From: Agapanthus africanus
Taxonomy: Eukaryota > Streptophyta > Magnoliopsida > Asparagales > Amaryllidaceae
Assembly (NCBI GenBank): GCA_030015575.1
Contig: JASDDO010000006.1
Location: forward strand, 381,074,137 to 381,138,136
Length of the DNA stretch: 64,000 nucleotides
Reading direction: 5' to 3'
Position numbers and translations under genes: made by a program. Below, one piece after another: positions 19,741-30,902 of this stretch. The notes below the pieces were generated by a model. That model was not told the DNA's origin, made no database searches, and saw only the letters and a list, made by a program, of their open reading frames with translations. Every line of letters starts with the position of its first letter. Position 1 is the stretch's first letter.

Positions 19741-22044
19741 CCAGTTTACACAAAACTACCTTTAACTTATAAAAAACCGTTTTCTACAAGATTACGTATT
19801 TTTACAAATCTTTCCAAAGCGCCGCTACAACCCATTTTGGGGAATCCGACTGGGATGGTGCAGATTATCGCACATCCCTGGACTTAGAAGTGCGAGATGC
19901 AGATCTCCGCAAGGAGCATTCGGTCTCGAAAGATTTGAAATACAAATATCTTAAGAAAATGAGAATTCTAGAAAATAATAAAATTATTTTTATAAATATA
20001 TATATATATATTTGTATTATCAAAATACCTATTTTTGATATAATATAAATATTCCAATGTTTCTAAATCAAAAGAATCACTTTACATGAAAATACCATGA
20101 AATTCCTTACAAGTTCAATATTACAATTAAATACCATATATTATGAAAAATAGGTTTATTCACTAGAAATATCACAAATATAAAATCCACAACTATGAAA
20201 ACTCTAAAGACGATAATTAAATACTTGAGGTGTATTTTTTAAATTATACAAAATTATTTTTACATAAAACCCCCTCAAGTTCTATAAATTACCTTAAGGA
20301 CCCTAGTAAACATAGATTTAAGCGGGACCAGTCTCTTGAGCCTCAGGGAGCCGGAGATATGGGTGCTTGCTTATTTAAGGTAGATAACTTAACAAACGGT
20401 GTTATCAACACGGTAATCGTCTTCGAAAAAGACATAAATCCTGCTACCCATGTGCAGCGGTTATCGATAACATCAAAACCTAATTCAGGACTTCAATTTC
20501 TTTTCTAATTGTTCTGACTCAGGCTGAGTCTCATTATAAATAATCTGACTTGTATATAATTCAAGTACAATATACAATACTACAATTCAATATGAATCCA
20601 TGAATCCATATATTCGATATATTCAACCTGTATTGACTGAACCGAATCATGGATATACTTTCATTTACATGATTCTCCAGTTACATTCATGATTCTCCAG
20701 TTACATCCATTTACTGATATCATGGTTTCGGCAAGTCATCCAATTATACAATCTATATTACAAGACATTATAAGTTGCAATACAATACAAACAATACAAC
20801 CAAGACATCGCGAGGTTTAAAGGGTAGATTGGTACGGAAGGTATTAGAAGTGGCACGAGATTGCAACCATAAGACACCTAACCTGTATTCCTTTGCTGTT
20901 GTACCGTGGCATGAACGGTTCCTTGAGTTCCTGATACCTTAGTCTCCGGGGCAAGTGAGACTCCTCTCGTATACACTGGCATCCTTCTGTACCAAGTTAC
21001 AAATAACACCGTTAACATTAAATACAATATTATAATAATATAATACAACTTTAAAAGTTACACACTCTCTCTCTTTCTATCTTTTTTACTTCTTCCTTAT
21101 CTTTGGGACTTACCGAGCGATTTGTTCGCTGACGACATTCTCTTTCTTTCTTCTTTGAATGTCGTCAGGTGTTTCGGACCTTCCAGAGATCGAGCTTTGC
21201 ACTGAAGACTTGGATCATTTTATTGAAGATCCCGAGCTGTAGTTACGCTTGTACACATTTCATTTCAGTACTTTCCATTTCTGTTATGCCATTATTTAGG
21301 CATTGCTTTCATTCAGATGTATTTACTTTTCCATGCATTGTACAAAAGAATGTTAATAAATAAAGTTGTTGTTTCACTACATTTGTCTCTTGTGTACATT
21401 TCTTTTATATTGCTTAGATACGCTTAGCGTATTTACTTCAGAGTAAATACGTAGCGACCTCGTCGCGTCCCCTTCGCCGTACACCGGGAAGCGGGGCGTG
21501 ACAACGGGTTACCAAAGTCCATGGTGTAACTTGGACTCCCCTCGTATACACTGGCATATTCCATACCAAGCTACAAACACTACGTTAACATAACAATCAA
21601 ATATTATACTAGATATACTCTCTTTTCTGTCTATTCTACTTCTCTTCTTCTTTGAGACTTACCGAGCGATTGTTCGCTGACGACATTTATTTTTTTCTTT
21701 CTTTGGAATGTTGTCAGGCGGATCGGACTCACTAGAGTTTGAGACCGGCCTGGAGCACTTGGAGTAGTTCACAGAAGTCCCTGAGTATTGACTTTACTTG
21801 TACTTACTTTTCATTCAGTTCATGCCATTGTTTAGGCATTGCATTCCAGACTTGTATTTATATTTCCAGTTGTATTATAAAGGAATGTTGAATAAATAAA
21901 AGTTGCTGTTCATTTATATTCATATCTCTTGTGTACATTTTACTTTATATTGCTTAGATACGCTTAGCGTGTTTACTTTTGAGTAGATTCATAGCGGACC
22001 TCGTCGCACCTCCTTACCCGTACACCGGGAAGCGGGGCATGACA
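19741..22044 (+). mobile_element. G1: long LTR-like repeat, host of A and guest in C
   Basis: Shares blocks with G2 (reverse) and G3 (same strand): CGGTCTCGAAAG near 19922, the CTCTTGAGCCTCAGGGAGCCGG area near 20331, GTGCAGCGGTT near 20452, and a closing CACCGGGAAGCGGGGCRTGACA. AATAAA signals at about 21356 and 21890 and the ..GTGACA end suggest the plus strand is the sense strand of an LTR beginning TGTAACG (as in G3 at 61918). Family unassigned; Ty3/gypsy likely. Its left part lies beyond A, outside the window. No credible protein; old and degenerate. Confidence 0.65.
20940..22044 (+). repeat. Tandem duplication of the G1 LTR 3' end
   Basis: Two consecutive diverged copies, about 20940-21503 and 21504-22044. 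Both contain CTCGTATACACTGGCAT, TTCGCTGACGACATT, AATAAATAAA, TTATATTGCTTAGATACGCT and the end ACACCGGGAAGCGGGGC(G/A)TGACA. The first has a perfect stem CTGACGACATTC / GAATGTCGTCAG (21129-21168) with a pyrimidine loop; the second keeps most of it near 21677-21716. Either a partial LTR duplication or two adjacent LTR remnants. Confidence 0.75.
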
Positions 22045-22059
22045 CATATTATTTCATGA

Positions 22060-22870
22060 AAAGGTATGGAGGTAGACAGAGCTAAAATAGATGTCATTCA
22101 TAACCTTCCTCCTCCCAAATACGTCAAAAATGTACGATCCTTCCTTGGTCATGCAGGATTTTATAGGAGATTCATTAAGGACTTTAGCAAAATTACTAGA
22201 CCCTTAACTCTTCTCTTGGCCAAAGATACAACATTTCACTTCGATTCGAATTGCAAGGCTGCTTTTGAATCGCTTAAAAGTTCCCTCACTACAGCCCCCG
22301 TTCTGTCATCTTCGGATTGGAACCACCCTTTCAAGCTTATGTGTGATGCACCAAAATTTTCTATTGGTGCAGTCTTAGAACATCACATTGATAAGATGCC
22401 ACATGTAATTTACTATGCAAGTAGTACCTTGAACGATGCCCAAATTAATTACACAACTACCGAGAAAGAACTCTTGGCAGTTGTATTTGCATTAGAAAAA
22501 TTCAGGCCCTACTTGATTGGCTCGCCTATAGTGATTTACACCGATCATTCCGCCCTACGACATCTTTTATCGAAGAAAGATGCTAAAGCCAGGCTAATAT
22601 GTTGGATCCTGTTATTACAAGAATTTGATCTTGTCATACGAGACAAGAGTGGATGTGAAAACGTAGTAGCCGACCATCTTTCACGCATCTCTTCTTCACC
22701 AACGTTGATCTTGCCAATAAACGACTCTTTTCCTGACGAACGACTCTTGACCGTATCCTGCGAACCTTGGTTTGTGGATATTGTGAATTATCTAGCGACG
22801 GGACTTATACCCAGCGATTGGTCAAAACATTCATCGATTTCTATCCCAAGTAAAACATTTTTACTGGGAT
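22060..22870 (+). pseudogene. Element C reverse transcriptase thumb and RNase H
   Basis: Reads [20 protein letters not shown], then [15 protein letters not shown], then RNase H blocks [55 protein letters not shown] and [14 protein letters not shown]. These are the standard Ty3/gypsy RNase H D-E-D motifs. Only one RNase H is present, unlike A and B, as expected outside the Tat lineage. Confidence 0.9.
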
Positions 22871-22899
22871 GAACCTTATTTGTTTAAGTATTTTCCCAA

Positions 22900-23980
22900 T
22901 CAAATCATTCGCCGATGTGTCCCTAATGATGAATTCAATAGTGTTTTTTTTCTTTTTGCCATGATCAGGCATGTGGCGATCACTTTGGTCCACGTAAAAT
23001 GGCAGAGAAAGTTTTGCAATGTGGCTTTTATTGGCCAACATTATTTAAAGATGCATATGATCATTGCAAAACTTGTCCTCGGTGTCAACACATGGGTCGG
23101 ATTTCACGGAGAAATGAGATGCCGCTCCAACCTATATTGGTTGTGGAGATATTTGACGTTTGAGGAATTTATTTTATAGGCCCTTTTTCCAACTCTTTTG
23201 GGAATTTATACATCTTACTTGCACTTGATTATGTCTCTAGGGTGGAAGCAGTACCGTGTCACATTAATGACAATGAGGTTGTTATTAAGTTCCTTAAAGA
23301 AAATATCTTTTCGCGATTCGGATACCCTCGTGCTATAATTAGTGACAACGGGACGCATTTCTGTAATCGGTCTTTCAAGATTTTGATGCGGAAATATTCA
23401 ATCAACCACAAGCTTTCTACGCCCTATCATCCCCAAACGAGCGGGCAAGCCGAGATCTCCAATCGATAGATCAAACAAATTTTGGAGAAAACGGTTTCTA
23501 AGAACCATAAAGATTGGTCCACCAAATTGACGGATGCTCTTTGGATATTCCGCACCGCTTATAAGACCGATCTTGGTATGTCTCCATACCGATTTGTGTT
23601 TAGGAAGGCTTGCCAATGTGGACTATTAAAGAGTTTAACTTTGATTTTGATCATACTTGCAGCTATCGGAAGCTGCAATTAAATGAGCTAAGCGAACTCC
23701 GCGATGAAGTTTACGATAATGCGGTTATAGTAAAAAACCGGACTAAAGTGTTCCACGACAAAAACCTTTTTAGAAAATCTTTCACAACGGGACAACAAGT
23801 CATTCTTTATGATTCCCGTCTCCACCTTCATCCGGATAAGCTTAAATCTCGTTGGAAAGGACCATTCGTGGTGCGGTATGTGTACCCGCATGGGGCAGTG
23901 GATATTGAAAAAGTTAAGGTTCTATTTTTAAAGTAAATGGGTATAGATTAAAACCGTATTTTTCCACTGATCCAGCGGAG
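22900..23980 (+). pseudogene. Element C integrase
   Basis: Zinc-binding N-terminal part near 22975-23100 (words such as CQH and the C-x2-C pair), core with [37 protein letters not shown] and [20 protein letters not shown], then the C-terminal GQQVILYDSRLHLHPDKLKS with SRWKGPFVVRYVYPHGAVDI, typical of Athila integrases. Ends shortly before the B insertion. Broken. Confidence 0.88.
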
Positions 23981-25249
23981 GAGCTCCTGTTTTTACAGGA
24001 GCCGCTTTATCATAACTAACTCTCCTCCACCTCACCTCCATGTTTCGGTAACACTGTTGTTCACCGCCGGAAACCGGGAAAGACAAACGTCTTGGCTGCA
24101 TTTAGGGGCAAATGCTATTTGGTTTTATCCGTCCATCTCTCCGAAGATGCCAAGTTAATTTATGGCACCGTGTATCGAAGGTCTGGACGGATGCGGACGT
24201 TATAGCAGACTTCGTCAGATTCCCCCTCGTTTGCGAGGGGTTTTTTGATTGTGAGGACGCTCTTCCCTGCAGGCGCAAGCCCTTACAGTTAATTACGTTA
24301 CCGCGTAGCGATAACCACTTTCTCCTGCTCCAGAATGTCACTTCATATCGTGTGTGTTTGTTTTATTTTTGGTTTCCCGTGAATTGTATACGGAGACTAA
24401 TTTATGTTGTCGCCCGTAGGGCGTGGATTAGTCCAAATCCGTATTTTCTTAGATTTGGGTTTGATTTTATTTAAGGACCGTTAATCTCGTTTGTGATTAA
24501 GATCGACTTAAATGTTTGTTGAGAATACGTTAGTCTAATTTTAGACTAAGATCTACTCAACAGGATTTTTGGGATCATTCAGACCCAACAAAAGAGCATT
24601 TGGATTCAATATTGTTTTAGGTTTAAGGACGTTACGGTCCATAGTTAGTTTAAAAATGTTGCGGTCCATTGTAGTTTAAGGACGTTACGGTCCATAGCTA
24701 GTTTAAGGACGTTGCGGTCCGTATTGGGATGCGCTCGTCAATTTGAGAGTACACTAAAGAGTTGTTGGTTATCTGGACCTACCACCTCTCTGAAGACGCT
24801 GAAGAATTACAACAACATTTATCAGAGGTGTAAGGAGATGTACCCTTGAACCAATGTTCGTTGGAAGATCAATAGTCGTGTTTGGGACTAAAACCAATTT
24901 GGAAAAATGGTGAGCACATGGTCTCGGTTGATCTGAGACTTTTGGTCAACTTAGACTCAGCCCACTCAGTCTTTGAATAAAGTGTTAAAGACTTGTTTGG
25001 GCTCAGTCCCTTTTCTGTGCAAACAGTGCTGCGCATTGATATGGGCTCTGACGCTCACCCTTTACTTTATCCTCTCTTTTTTTGTTTTTTATGGAGTGTT
25101 AAACACTCTTTATGGCACCCACGTGTGGAACACGTAAGGCGCTTGGCGCTGAGCGCCAACCCTTGAGTGTTTGGCACTCCTTATTGAGCAGCGCCCACGC
25201 GAGGGACACGTGAGGGGCTTGGCGCTGTATTTTTATTTGGGCATTTTTC

Positions 25250-26200
25250 TGAAGATGTTCAATTCTTTGTTCTCCCCTGGATCTTCGATCCCCAAGAACA
25301 AATTCATCCCCATGAGAATTAAATTCTCATTTGTGGGAGACTTGTCTCATGGATCTCAGATCCAGGGAAAGAACTATGTTCTTTTATGAGGGTTAAACCC
25401 TTAGATATGCAGATGAGATACTATGATCTCTATTATCTTTATTTACCTGGAAGAAAGTTCTTCTTTTTTCTCCTCTCTTAAAGCTTTCTTTTTTGCTTGC
25501 TCTTCTTTTTGAACTTGAAGTTTATGGGAGGAGGGGTTCCTCTGTACAAGACTTGAAGTCATGGGGCCTTTATATAGTGGATGCAAGTTTGTTGAGTTAG
25601 TTAAAGAAATCTCTCATTGAGAGATCCTTAATTGATTTGGGAATTTTATCCACCGTTGGATCATTGATCTAAGGAATTCTGTTTTACAGAAGATATTTTT
25701 CTTTTTTTTAACAAGATTGGGAAAATATTTTCCATACAGAGCTTATTCTGTAGCTTCGTGATTTTTAATCACCATTGGATCTTTAATCCAACGGTGCTCT
25801 GCTTTACAGAGCGTAATCTTTCTTGTTTAGAAGGATTGGGGAAAATATTTTCCCCTACAGATCTTTTCTATAGCTTGGTGATTTTTTAATCACCATTGGA
25901 TTTTTAATCCAACGGTGCTCTGTTTTACAGAGCGTAACCTTTCTTCTTTAAAAAGATTGGGGAAATATTTTCCCATACAGAGCTTATTCTGTAGCTTGGT
26001 GATTTTTAATTACCTTTGAATTTTTAATCCAACGGTGCTCTGTTTTACAAAGAGTAATCTTTCTCGTTCAGAAAGATTTGAGGAATATTTCCTCAACAGA
26101 ATTTAATTCTGTATTTGTATGATTTATCATCTCCGTTGGATTTTTGATCCAACGGCAGAGAACTTTTAGTTCTGATGCCAGCGATCTCGTGCGGGGCACG
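25250..26200 (-). repeat. Palindrome-tiled block in element B 3' LTR
   Basis: Same architecture as A 15780-17760: GAGAATTAAATTCTC near 25315, TCTCTCATTGAGAGA near 25610, several copies of a unit of about 115 bp with GTGATTTTTAATCAC, TTGGATTTTTAATCCAA and CTCTGTTTTACAGAG (25740-26050). Paired with 43870-44820 in the other LTR. Confidence 0.8.
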
Positions 26201-26675
26201 TGAGACACTGCCTCAGTTTTTTAACTCTTGATGCTAGCGCCCTCGTACAGGGCACGTGAGGCGCTAAGTCAGATTTTTTAACTCTCGGCCCCGGCACCTT
26301 CGTGCAAGGCACGTGAGGCACCGCCTCAGAGTTTTTAACTCTTCGTGCAAGGCACGTGAGGCGTGCCTAGGAGTTTTTAACTCTTGGCGCTGGCGCCCTC
26401 GTGCAAGGCACATGAGGCGCTGCCTCAGAATTTTTAACTCTTGGGCGCTGGTGCCCTCGTGCAAGGCACGTGAGGCGCTGCCTCTTTACTGAATGTGTCT
26501 TTTCGCCTTCTTTCACTGCTTTTCCTGAGTCAAACTTTTCTTTTCCAATGCTTGGAAATAGTTCCATCATGCACAATATTTTATGTGCCTAGACTTAAAT
26601 GTCTCCCTTCATAATCTAAAGCAACGCTTCTCTTCTCTTTCATTTTCAGAGAATTATTTTAATCAGAGAAGAGCT

Positions 26676-27171
26676 ATGGCTTGTAATTGTCCATATGCTC
26701 GCCGGCAGCCATGGGAGGTGCCTATTAAAGAAATCGTTCCGCATTTTGCTGCCCACTTGGTGAACCCTGCTCTTATGGATGACCAATGCGATACGGTGCT
26801 GCACGAGCTCTTGACTCGTAGAGGATCTCCTCTCCCTATTGGCTCCATTTGGCTCCGGATGGTTTTCTTGTCTGTGCTCGATGATATTCTCCCTCATCCA
26901 GAGAAGATGACTCCGGCGATACTCGACGCAGCGGAAGACAAGATCGAGTTCTTTCATGAGGAACTTTTGATGCCAGATACGGGCTTAGCGGGCCATCATG
27001 TCTGCCTTCGCTGATGGGCACGGTGCTGACCGATGAGGAGCGACTCTTCGTGAAGATCGCCGCTTTGCCATTGTACAGAAGGCAGAGAGGGAGTTAGAGA
27101 ATTTTATCTATAGTTTTGTGAATCCCTGTACCTTCGATCCTATGTATGGTGATCTATTTGCTGTAGAATAA
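26676..27171 (+). pseudogene. Antisense frame in element B 3' LTR
   Basis: Starts MACNCPYARRQPWEVPIKEI and keeps LPIGSIWLRMVFLSVLDDI, PAILDAAEDKIEF and FVNPC near the end. It is the LTR twin of 45277-45810 and lies opposite to gag-pol of B. A couple of breaks. Function unknown. Confidence 0.7.
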
Positions 27172-27356
27172 AATGTTCAATTAAATGCTTTTTTTTGTCA
27201 TTGAGAACCAAGTGCTCCCTTTCTAACACTTGTTCTTCCTCTGATGTGTGTATGTACGTATATGAATGAACCCGATTTCACACATATCTGCAAACGAAAC
27301 TTAAACCGGTATAGACAGGAACAGATAGCTCTTGGCCGAAGATTTTGGCGGGAACA

Positions 27357-27440
27357 ATTGTCCCCACTACTTTGCTCGCGTAAGTATGTACGTGGGTGAA
27401 GTAGTGCAGAGTTATGCATGGCCATGGAATTGAGGGCTTA
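27357..27440 (-). other. Element B: end of 3' block next to LTR
   Basis: In element sense this reads ..GCGAGCAAAGTAGTGGGGAC then AAT and the LTR. GTAGTGGGGAC is the best candidate polypurine tract for plus-strand priming, though weak. No frame of note. Confidence 0.45.
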
Positions 27441-28230
27441 GGAGACAAGTTTAGGATCCTTTTAGCCTAAGACTTTTTCCATTTTCACTAGCCATAAGGG
27501 TCTCAAGACGGTTTTTTCTCCCTATGAGTCGAGAGGATCTCATAGGTGCATAAAAAAATACCTCAAAGAAAAATATTCTCCATAGAATTCGTGAGGATTT
27601 CTAAGTGTTCATCACCTCCGTGAGTCATAAGGATCTCACTCGGGTATTTTTCCTTACGAATCGTGAGGACTCGTAAGTAGCTTCTTTATTTCAGTGGCAT
27701 CTAATTTTGGCAAATGTGTCTTTTAGATAGTCTATCTTGATCTCCTTGTAGGGCAGCGATGGCTTAGAAAACAGGGTTAAGGTTTTGCCGCCTAAGACTT
27801 TTCAACTTTATGAGCCGTGAGGGTCTCATAAAGACTTTTCTTCCTACAAGTCGAGAGGATCCCGTAGGTGTATTTTCTCCTTAGAAGTCGTGAGGACTCC
27901 TTAGTACGTTTTCTCTTGAGAGTCGTAAGGATCTCACAAGAGAATTTTTCCCCCTTACAAGTCGAGAGGACTCGCAAGTTTTTTTTCCCTCCTTGTCGAT
28001 ATTCGATTTTGGAGAGTGTGACCCGTGGATAGTATACAATAGTCCATCTTGGACCGACTTGCAGGGCCCCAGTGCTTAGAAAACAGGTCCTTATCCTCAT
28101 TGCCTAAGGTTTTTCCCTACGAGTCGAGACGAATCGAGAAGTTCTCGCAAGGACACTAATTTCCTTACGAGTCGAGACGAATCGAGAAGTTCTCGCAAGG
28201 GTGTCCTAACGTCACAGTTAACTCCTCCTA
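27441..28230 (-). repeat. Element B 3' untranslated hairpin array 2
   Basis: Reverse-strand equivalent of A 12891-13380. Plus-strand units read arm, TCGTGAGGAT- or TCGAGAGGAT-like loop, complementary arm. Examples are the CCTACAAG...CCCGTAGG unit near 27843 and the TATGAG...CTCATA unit near 27810. A direct repeat of ACGAGTCGAGACGAATCGAG occurs at about 28118 and 28167. Confidence 0.78.
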
Positions 28231-28640
28231 ATAGAAGTCCGTTAGGGTCTGTGGTACTAGGGTTTTTTACCTGTCGCACTGTCGCGTTGGCCGATGTATT
28301 CCCCGATATGCAATTTTGCTGTTCGGGTAGCCCCGCAATTGTCGTGTATTTGATCTCTTCGGGGGCTGGACAAGACGTCTTCAAGTAATCTTCCAGGTAA
28401 CATTACCGTCGAAAGAGCATGCATTAGGGATATTCCAAGTCACTTTTTACTTGAGGCTAGGCTCAGTTTGGGAGCCCCGGTGAGTCATGACCACTCCGCG
28501 CTGGAGCAGGATGATCTCCGATGGTCTTTCAGGTCTCATTTGAGTTGTTATCAAGACCCTGAAGCTAGGGATCTTCCTTTGCTTCGTTGGTTGACATTGT
28601 GTCTGCAATATTGCGACGAATGTCGAGGTTGTCTTTGGGT
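28231..28640 (-). other. Element B single-copy spacer in 3' block
   Basis: Non-repetitive, homologous in reverse to A 12561-12890 (shared GGGGGCTGGACAAGACGTCT near 28364). No gene seen; the open frames here are short and not shared with A. Confidence 0.55.
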
Positions 28641-29270
28641 TGTCTGTGAACCATCGAGATTTAGAACTAGGGGACTTTTCCATGGCTCCGTTAGTTGATG
28701 TCGTGCCTATATCCTGCTGGAGGGAGAAAGAACGCTGTTTTTGATCTCTAGGCTGTGGATGCTGCCGTCGAGATTTGGAACTAGGGGACTTTTCCGTGGC
28801 TCCGAGGTAGTCTCTAGGTTGTCTGTGAACCGTCGAGATTTGGAACTAGGGGACTTTGCCGTGGCTCCGAGGTAGTCTCTAGGCTGTCTGTGAACCGTCG
28901 AGATTTGGAACTAGAGGACTTTGTCGTGGCTCCGTTTGTTGATGTCGCGCCTGTAACTTGCTGGAGGGAGAAAGAACGCTGTTATTGATCTCTAGGCTGT
29001 GGATACTACCGTCGAGATTTGGAACTAGGGGATTTTGCCGTGGCTCCAAGGTAGTCTCTAGGCTGTCTGTGAACCGTCGAGATTTGGAACTAGGGGACTT
29101 TGCCGTGGCTCCGAGGTAGTCTCTAGGCTGTCTGTGAACCGTCGAGATCTGGAACTGGGGGACTTTGCCGTGGCTCCGTTTTGCTGACGTCGTATCTGCT
29201 TCTGGTTAGAATGAGAAGGAACGCCGTTATTGATTTCTAGGCTGTAGGTGTAGCCATCGAGATCTGGGTT
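28641..29270 (-). repeat. Element B 65-bp tandem repeat
   Basis: About seven copies of a unit containing GTCGAGATTTGGAACTAGGG, GACTTTGCCGTGGCTCCGAG and GTAGTCTCTAGGCTGTCTGTG. Two longer spacers with TGCTGGAGGGAGAAAGAACG interrupt the run. Counterpart of A 11990-12560 with better preserved periodicity. Confidence 0.85.
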
Positions 29271-29389
29271 CCCATTGACGAAGCCTGGTGGGACGATATG
29301 GTTCCCTTTCTATTTGTGCCCATGGATTGTATACCGGGTTCAATGTGATCTCACCTACAGGGCAGAAGTTTCATTTTATTTTGTTTCCA

Positions 29390-29640
29390 CGATGCTCTAT
29401 CATTTCAGCTTTTTATATCGCGAAAGTCGCGGTCGCCCAATCATTTTGGCTATTTTTTTGCGGTGCCCAATCATTTCGGCTATTTTTCTTTTTCTTTACT
29501 CGTTTCTTTTTATTGCGAGTTGCCCAATCATTTCGGCTATTTTTATATGCATATATTTTACTCGTTGATCTTTGTTGCGAGTTGTATTATCATTTCGGCT
29601 ATTTCATATGCGTTTTTGGCTCGCTGATTTTTCGCTATGA
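29390..29640 (-). repeat. Element B CATTTCGGCTATTTTT repeat
   Basis: Five to six copies of CCCAATCATTTCGGCTATTT, spaced about 35-65 bp by T-rich linkers with TTGCGAGTTG. Complement of the A block 11640-11930. Long plus-strand open frames here (29275-29653) come from the repeat and are not genes. Confidence 0.78.
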
Positions 29641-29859
29641 GTATGGAACTTGAGGTCTGATACCAATCTTAGCATCATCATCGCTGCGACTGGAATACGG
29701 CCAGGAGCGAATCATCATTTGCCGTGAAAGGACTCGGAATTTGATACCAATCTTAGGCATCGGCATCGCTACCACTGGGACATTTCCAGGAGCGAATCAT
29801 CATTTGCCTTTGTCGATTCAAACAAAGGTGGATTAGCAAACAGGGTTAGGGTCCTGTCG

Positions 29860-30400
29860 ACTAAGGCTTTTGACTTCATGAGCCGTAGGGGTCTTATAAA
29901 GGTGTTTCTCCCTACGAGCCGTGAGGATCTCGTAGGTGCGTCTTGCTCCTTAGGAATCGTGAGGATTCTTAAGTGTGTGTTCTCTTATAAGTCGTTTGAA
30001 TCTTACAAGAGTGTTTTCTCCTTATAAGTCGAGAGGACTTACAAGTGTTGTTCACCAAATGGGGAAATTTCGTGCCATTGGTGGAACTTGGTGGGGGATA
30101 CATTTATTTGTGCCCGTGGATTGTATACAAGGGTCAATATTAAACCGTTTGTAGGGCAAACTGGGGGATGTGATGGCTTAAAAACAGGTTCATATCCCTA
30201 TAACTTAAGGCTTTTGAATCATGAGCCGTGAGGGTCTCATAAGAGGGATTCTCCTTATGAGTCGTGAGGATCCCATAAGTGTAATTTCTTCTTAGAAATC
30301 ATGGCGATCCCTAAGCGTGTTGCTCTCTTGTGAGTCGTAAGGATCACACGTAGGTATTTTCTCCATACAAGGTCGATAGGACCTTGCAAGTGTGCATGAA
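29860..30400 (-). repeat. Element B 3' untranslated hairpin array 1
   Basis: Counterpart of A 10980-11560. The clearest unit has arms CTACGAG and CTCGTAG around CCGTGAGGAT at 29912-29935; others use TTATGAG/CTCATAA (about 30225-30245) and CTTATGAG/CCCATAAG (about 30254-30279). The loops are variants of (A/T)CGTGAGGAT. Confidence 0.8.
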
Positions 30401-30649
30401 TTTTTTTTTACGAGTCTGCGCCCTTTCGGGTTTTCACGAACTCGCCGGCAGTCCTGCTATTTTTACTCACGGAGCCCTTTTGGGTTTTCATCTGCGCCCA
30501 TTTCGCTTGTGGACATACCGTTTTTTTTACGATGAAACTCTCGAGAATAGTTTCAGCGCATGTGACCCATCTGTTTGCCGGTGGGATTTGAGTTGCAGTC
30601 CTCACCGCTGGGACTTGTGGACTTGCATTCCACTATCGTTGTGTTTGAG
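30401..30649 (-). other. Element B spacer between hairpin array and minisatellite
   Basis: Homologous in reverse to A 10870-10990 (GCCCTTTCGGGTTTTCACGA near 30421 equals the complement of A near 10950). GC-richer than its surroundings. No credible gene. Confidence 0.45.
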
Positions 30650-30800
30650 GCGACGTTGTTAGTTTAGGGATATCTCGGTCCGTTGTTAGTTTAAAGACAT
30701 CTTGGTCCAACGTTAGTTTAAGGTCATCTCGGTCCATTGTTAGTTTAAGGACATCTCGGTCCATAGCTAGTTTAAGGACGTTGCGGTCCGTGGGGGATTT
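30650..30800 (-). repeat. GGAC/GTCC-type minisatellite outside the LTR
   Basis: Five units of about 30 bp, each with GTTAGTTTAAGGACATCTCG and GTCC. Same family as the LTR minisatellite but placed directly after integrase in the internal region of B. The last unit, GACGTTGCGGTCCGT, is nearly identical to the LTR form. Confidence 0.78.
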
Positions 30801-30902
30801 TGAGGCGAGGTCTCGCCGGATACTACTTATAGAGTTTGGACTCAGGAAGATAGCGAGCGGACACGAGCATCGTCATCCATCATTAACCTAAGCCGTGACT
30901 TG

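Larger units (their letters stand above)
22045..24057 (+). mobile_element. Element C, left part: Athila-like pol fragment
   Basis: An Athila-lineage Ty3/gypsy element entered here at its RT/RNase H region. Its 5' half is beyond G1 and the window edge. It is interrupted at 24057 by B, which duplicated ACTGT, and resumes at 46002 with its 3' untranslated region and 3' LTR. The Athila call rests on RT/IN sequence style plus the LTR and 3' block shared with D, which has an Athila-type primer site. Broken, about half a dozen breaks in this part. Confidence 0.82.
24058..27356 (-). repeat. Element B 3' LTR
   Basis: 3.3 kb, from TGTTCACCGCC at 24058 to GGCGGGAACA at 27356 on the plus strand. Contains the GGAC/GTCC minisatellite (24625-24725), G-box array (25085-25235), palindrome-tiled block (25250-26200), TATA box on the minus strand at about 25568-25576 (CTATATAAAGG), a second G-box cluster (26180-26490) and the antisense frame (26676-27171, plus strand). 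Confidence 0.9.

Noticed and set aside
24215-24250. CCCCTCGTTTGCGAGGGG followed by a T run, like a bacterial intrinsic terminator (also 42645-42670)
   Set aside because: It is in a plant LTR, on the antisense side, and fits the general palindrome tiling. No reason to call a terminator.
26264-26576. Minus-strand frames with repeated ARGxxRxRELKT words, also 44968-45180
   Set aside because: By-products of the G-box cluster repeat in the B LTRs.
29275-29653. Two overlapping plus-strand frames rich in aromatic residues
   Set aside because: Translations of the CATTTCGGCTATTTTT repeat; the mirror frames in A (11647-12045, minus) have the same origin.
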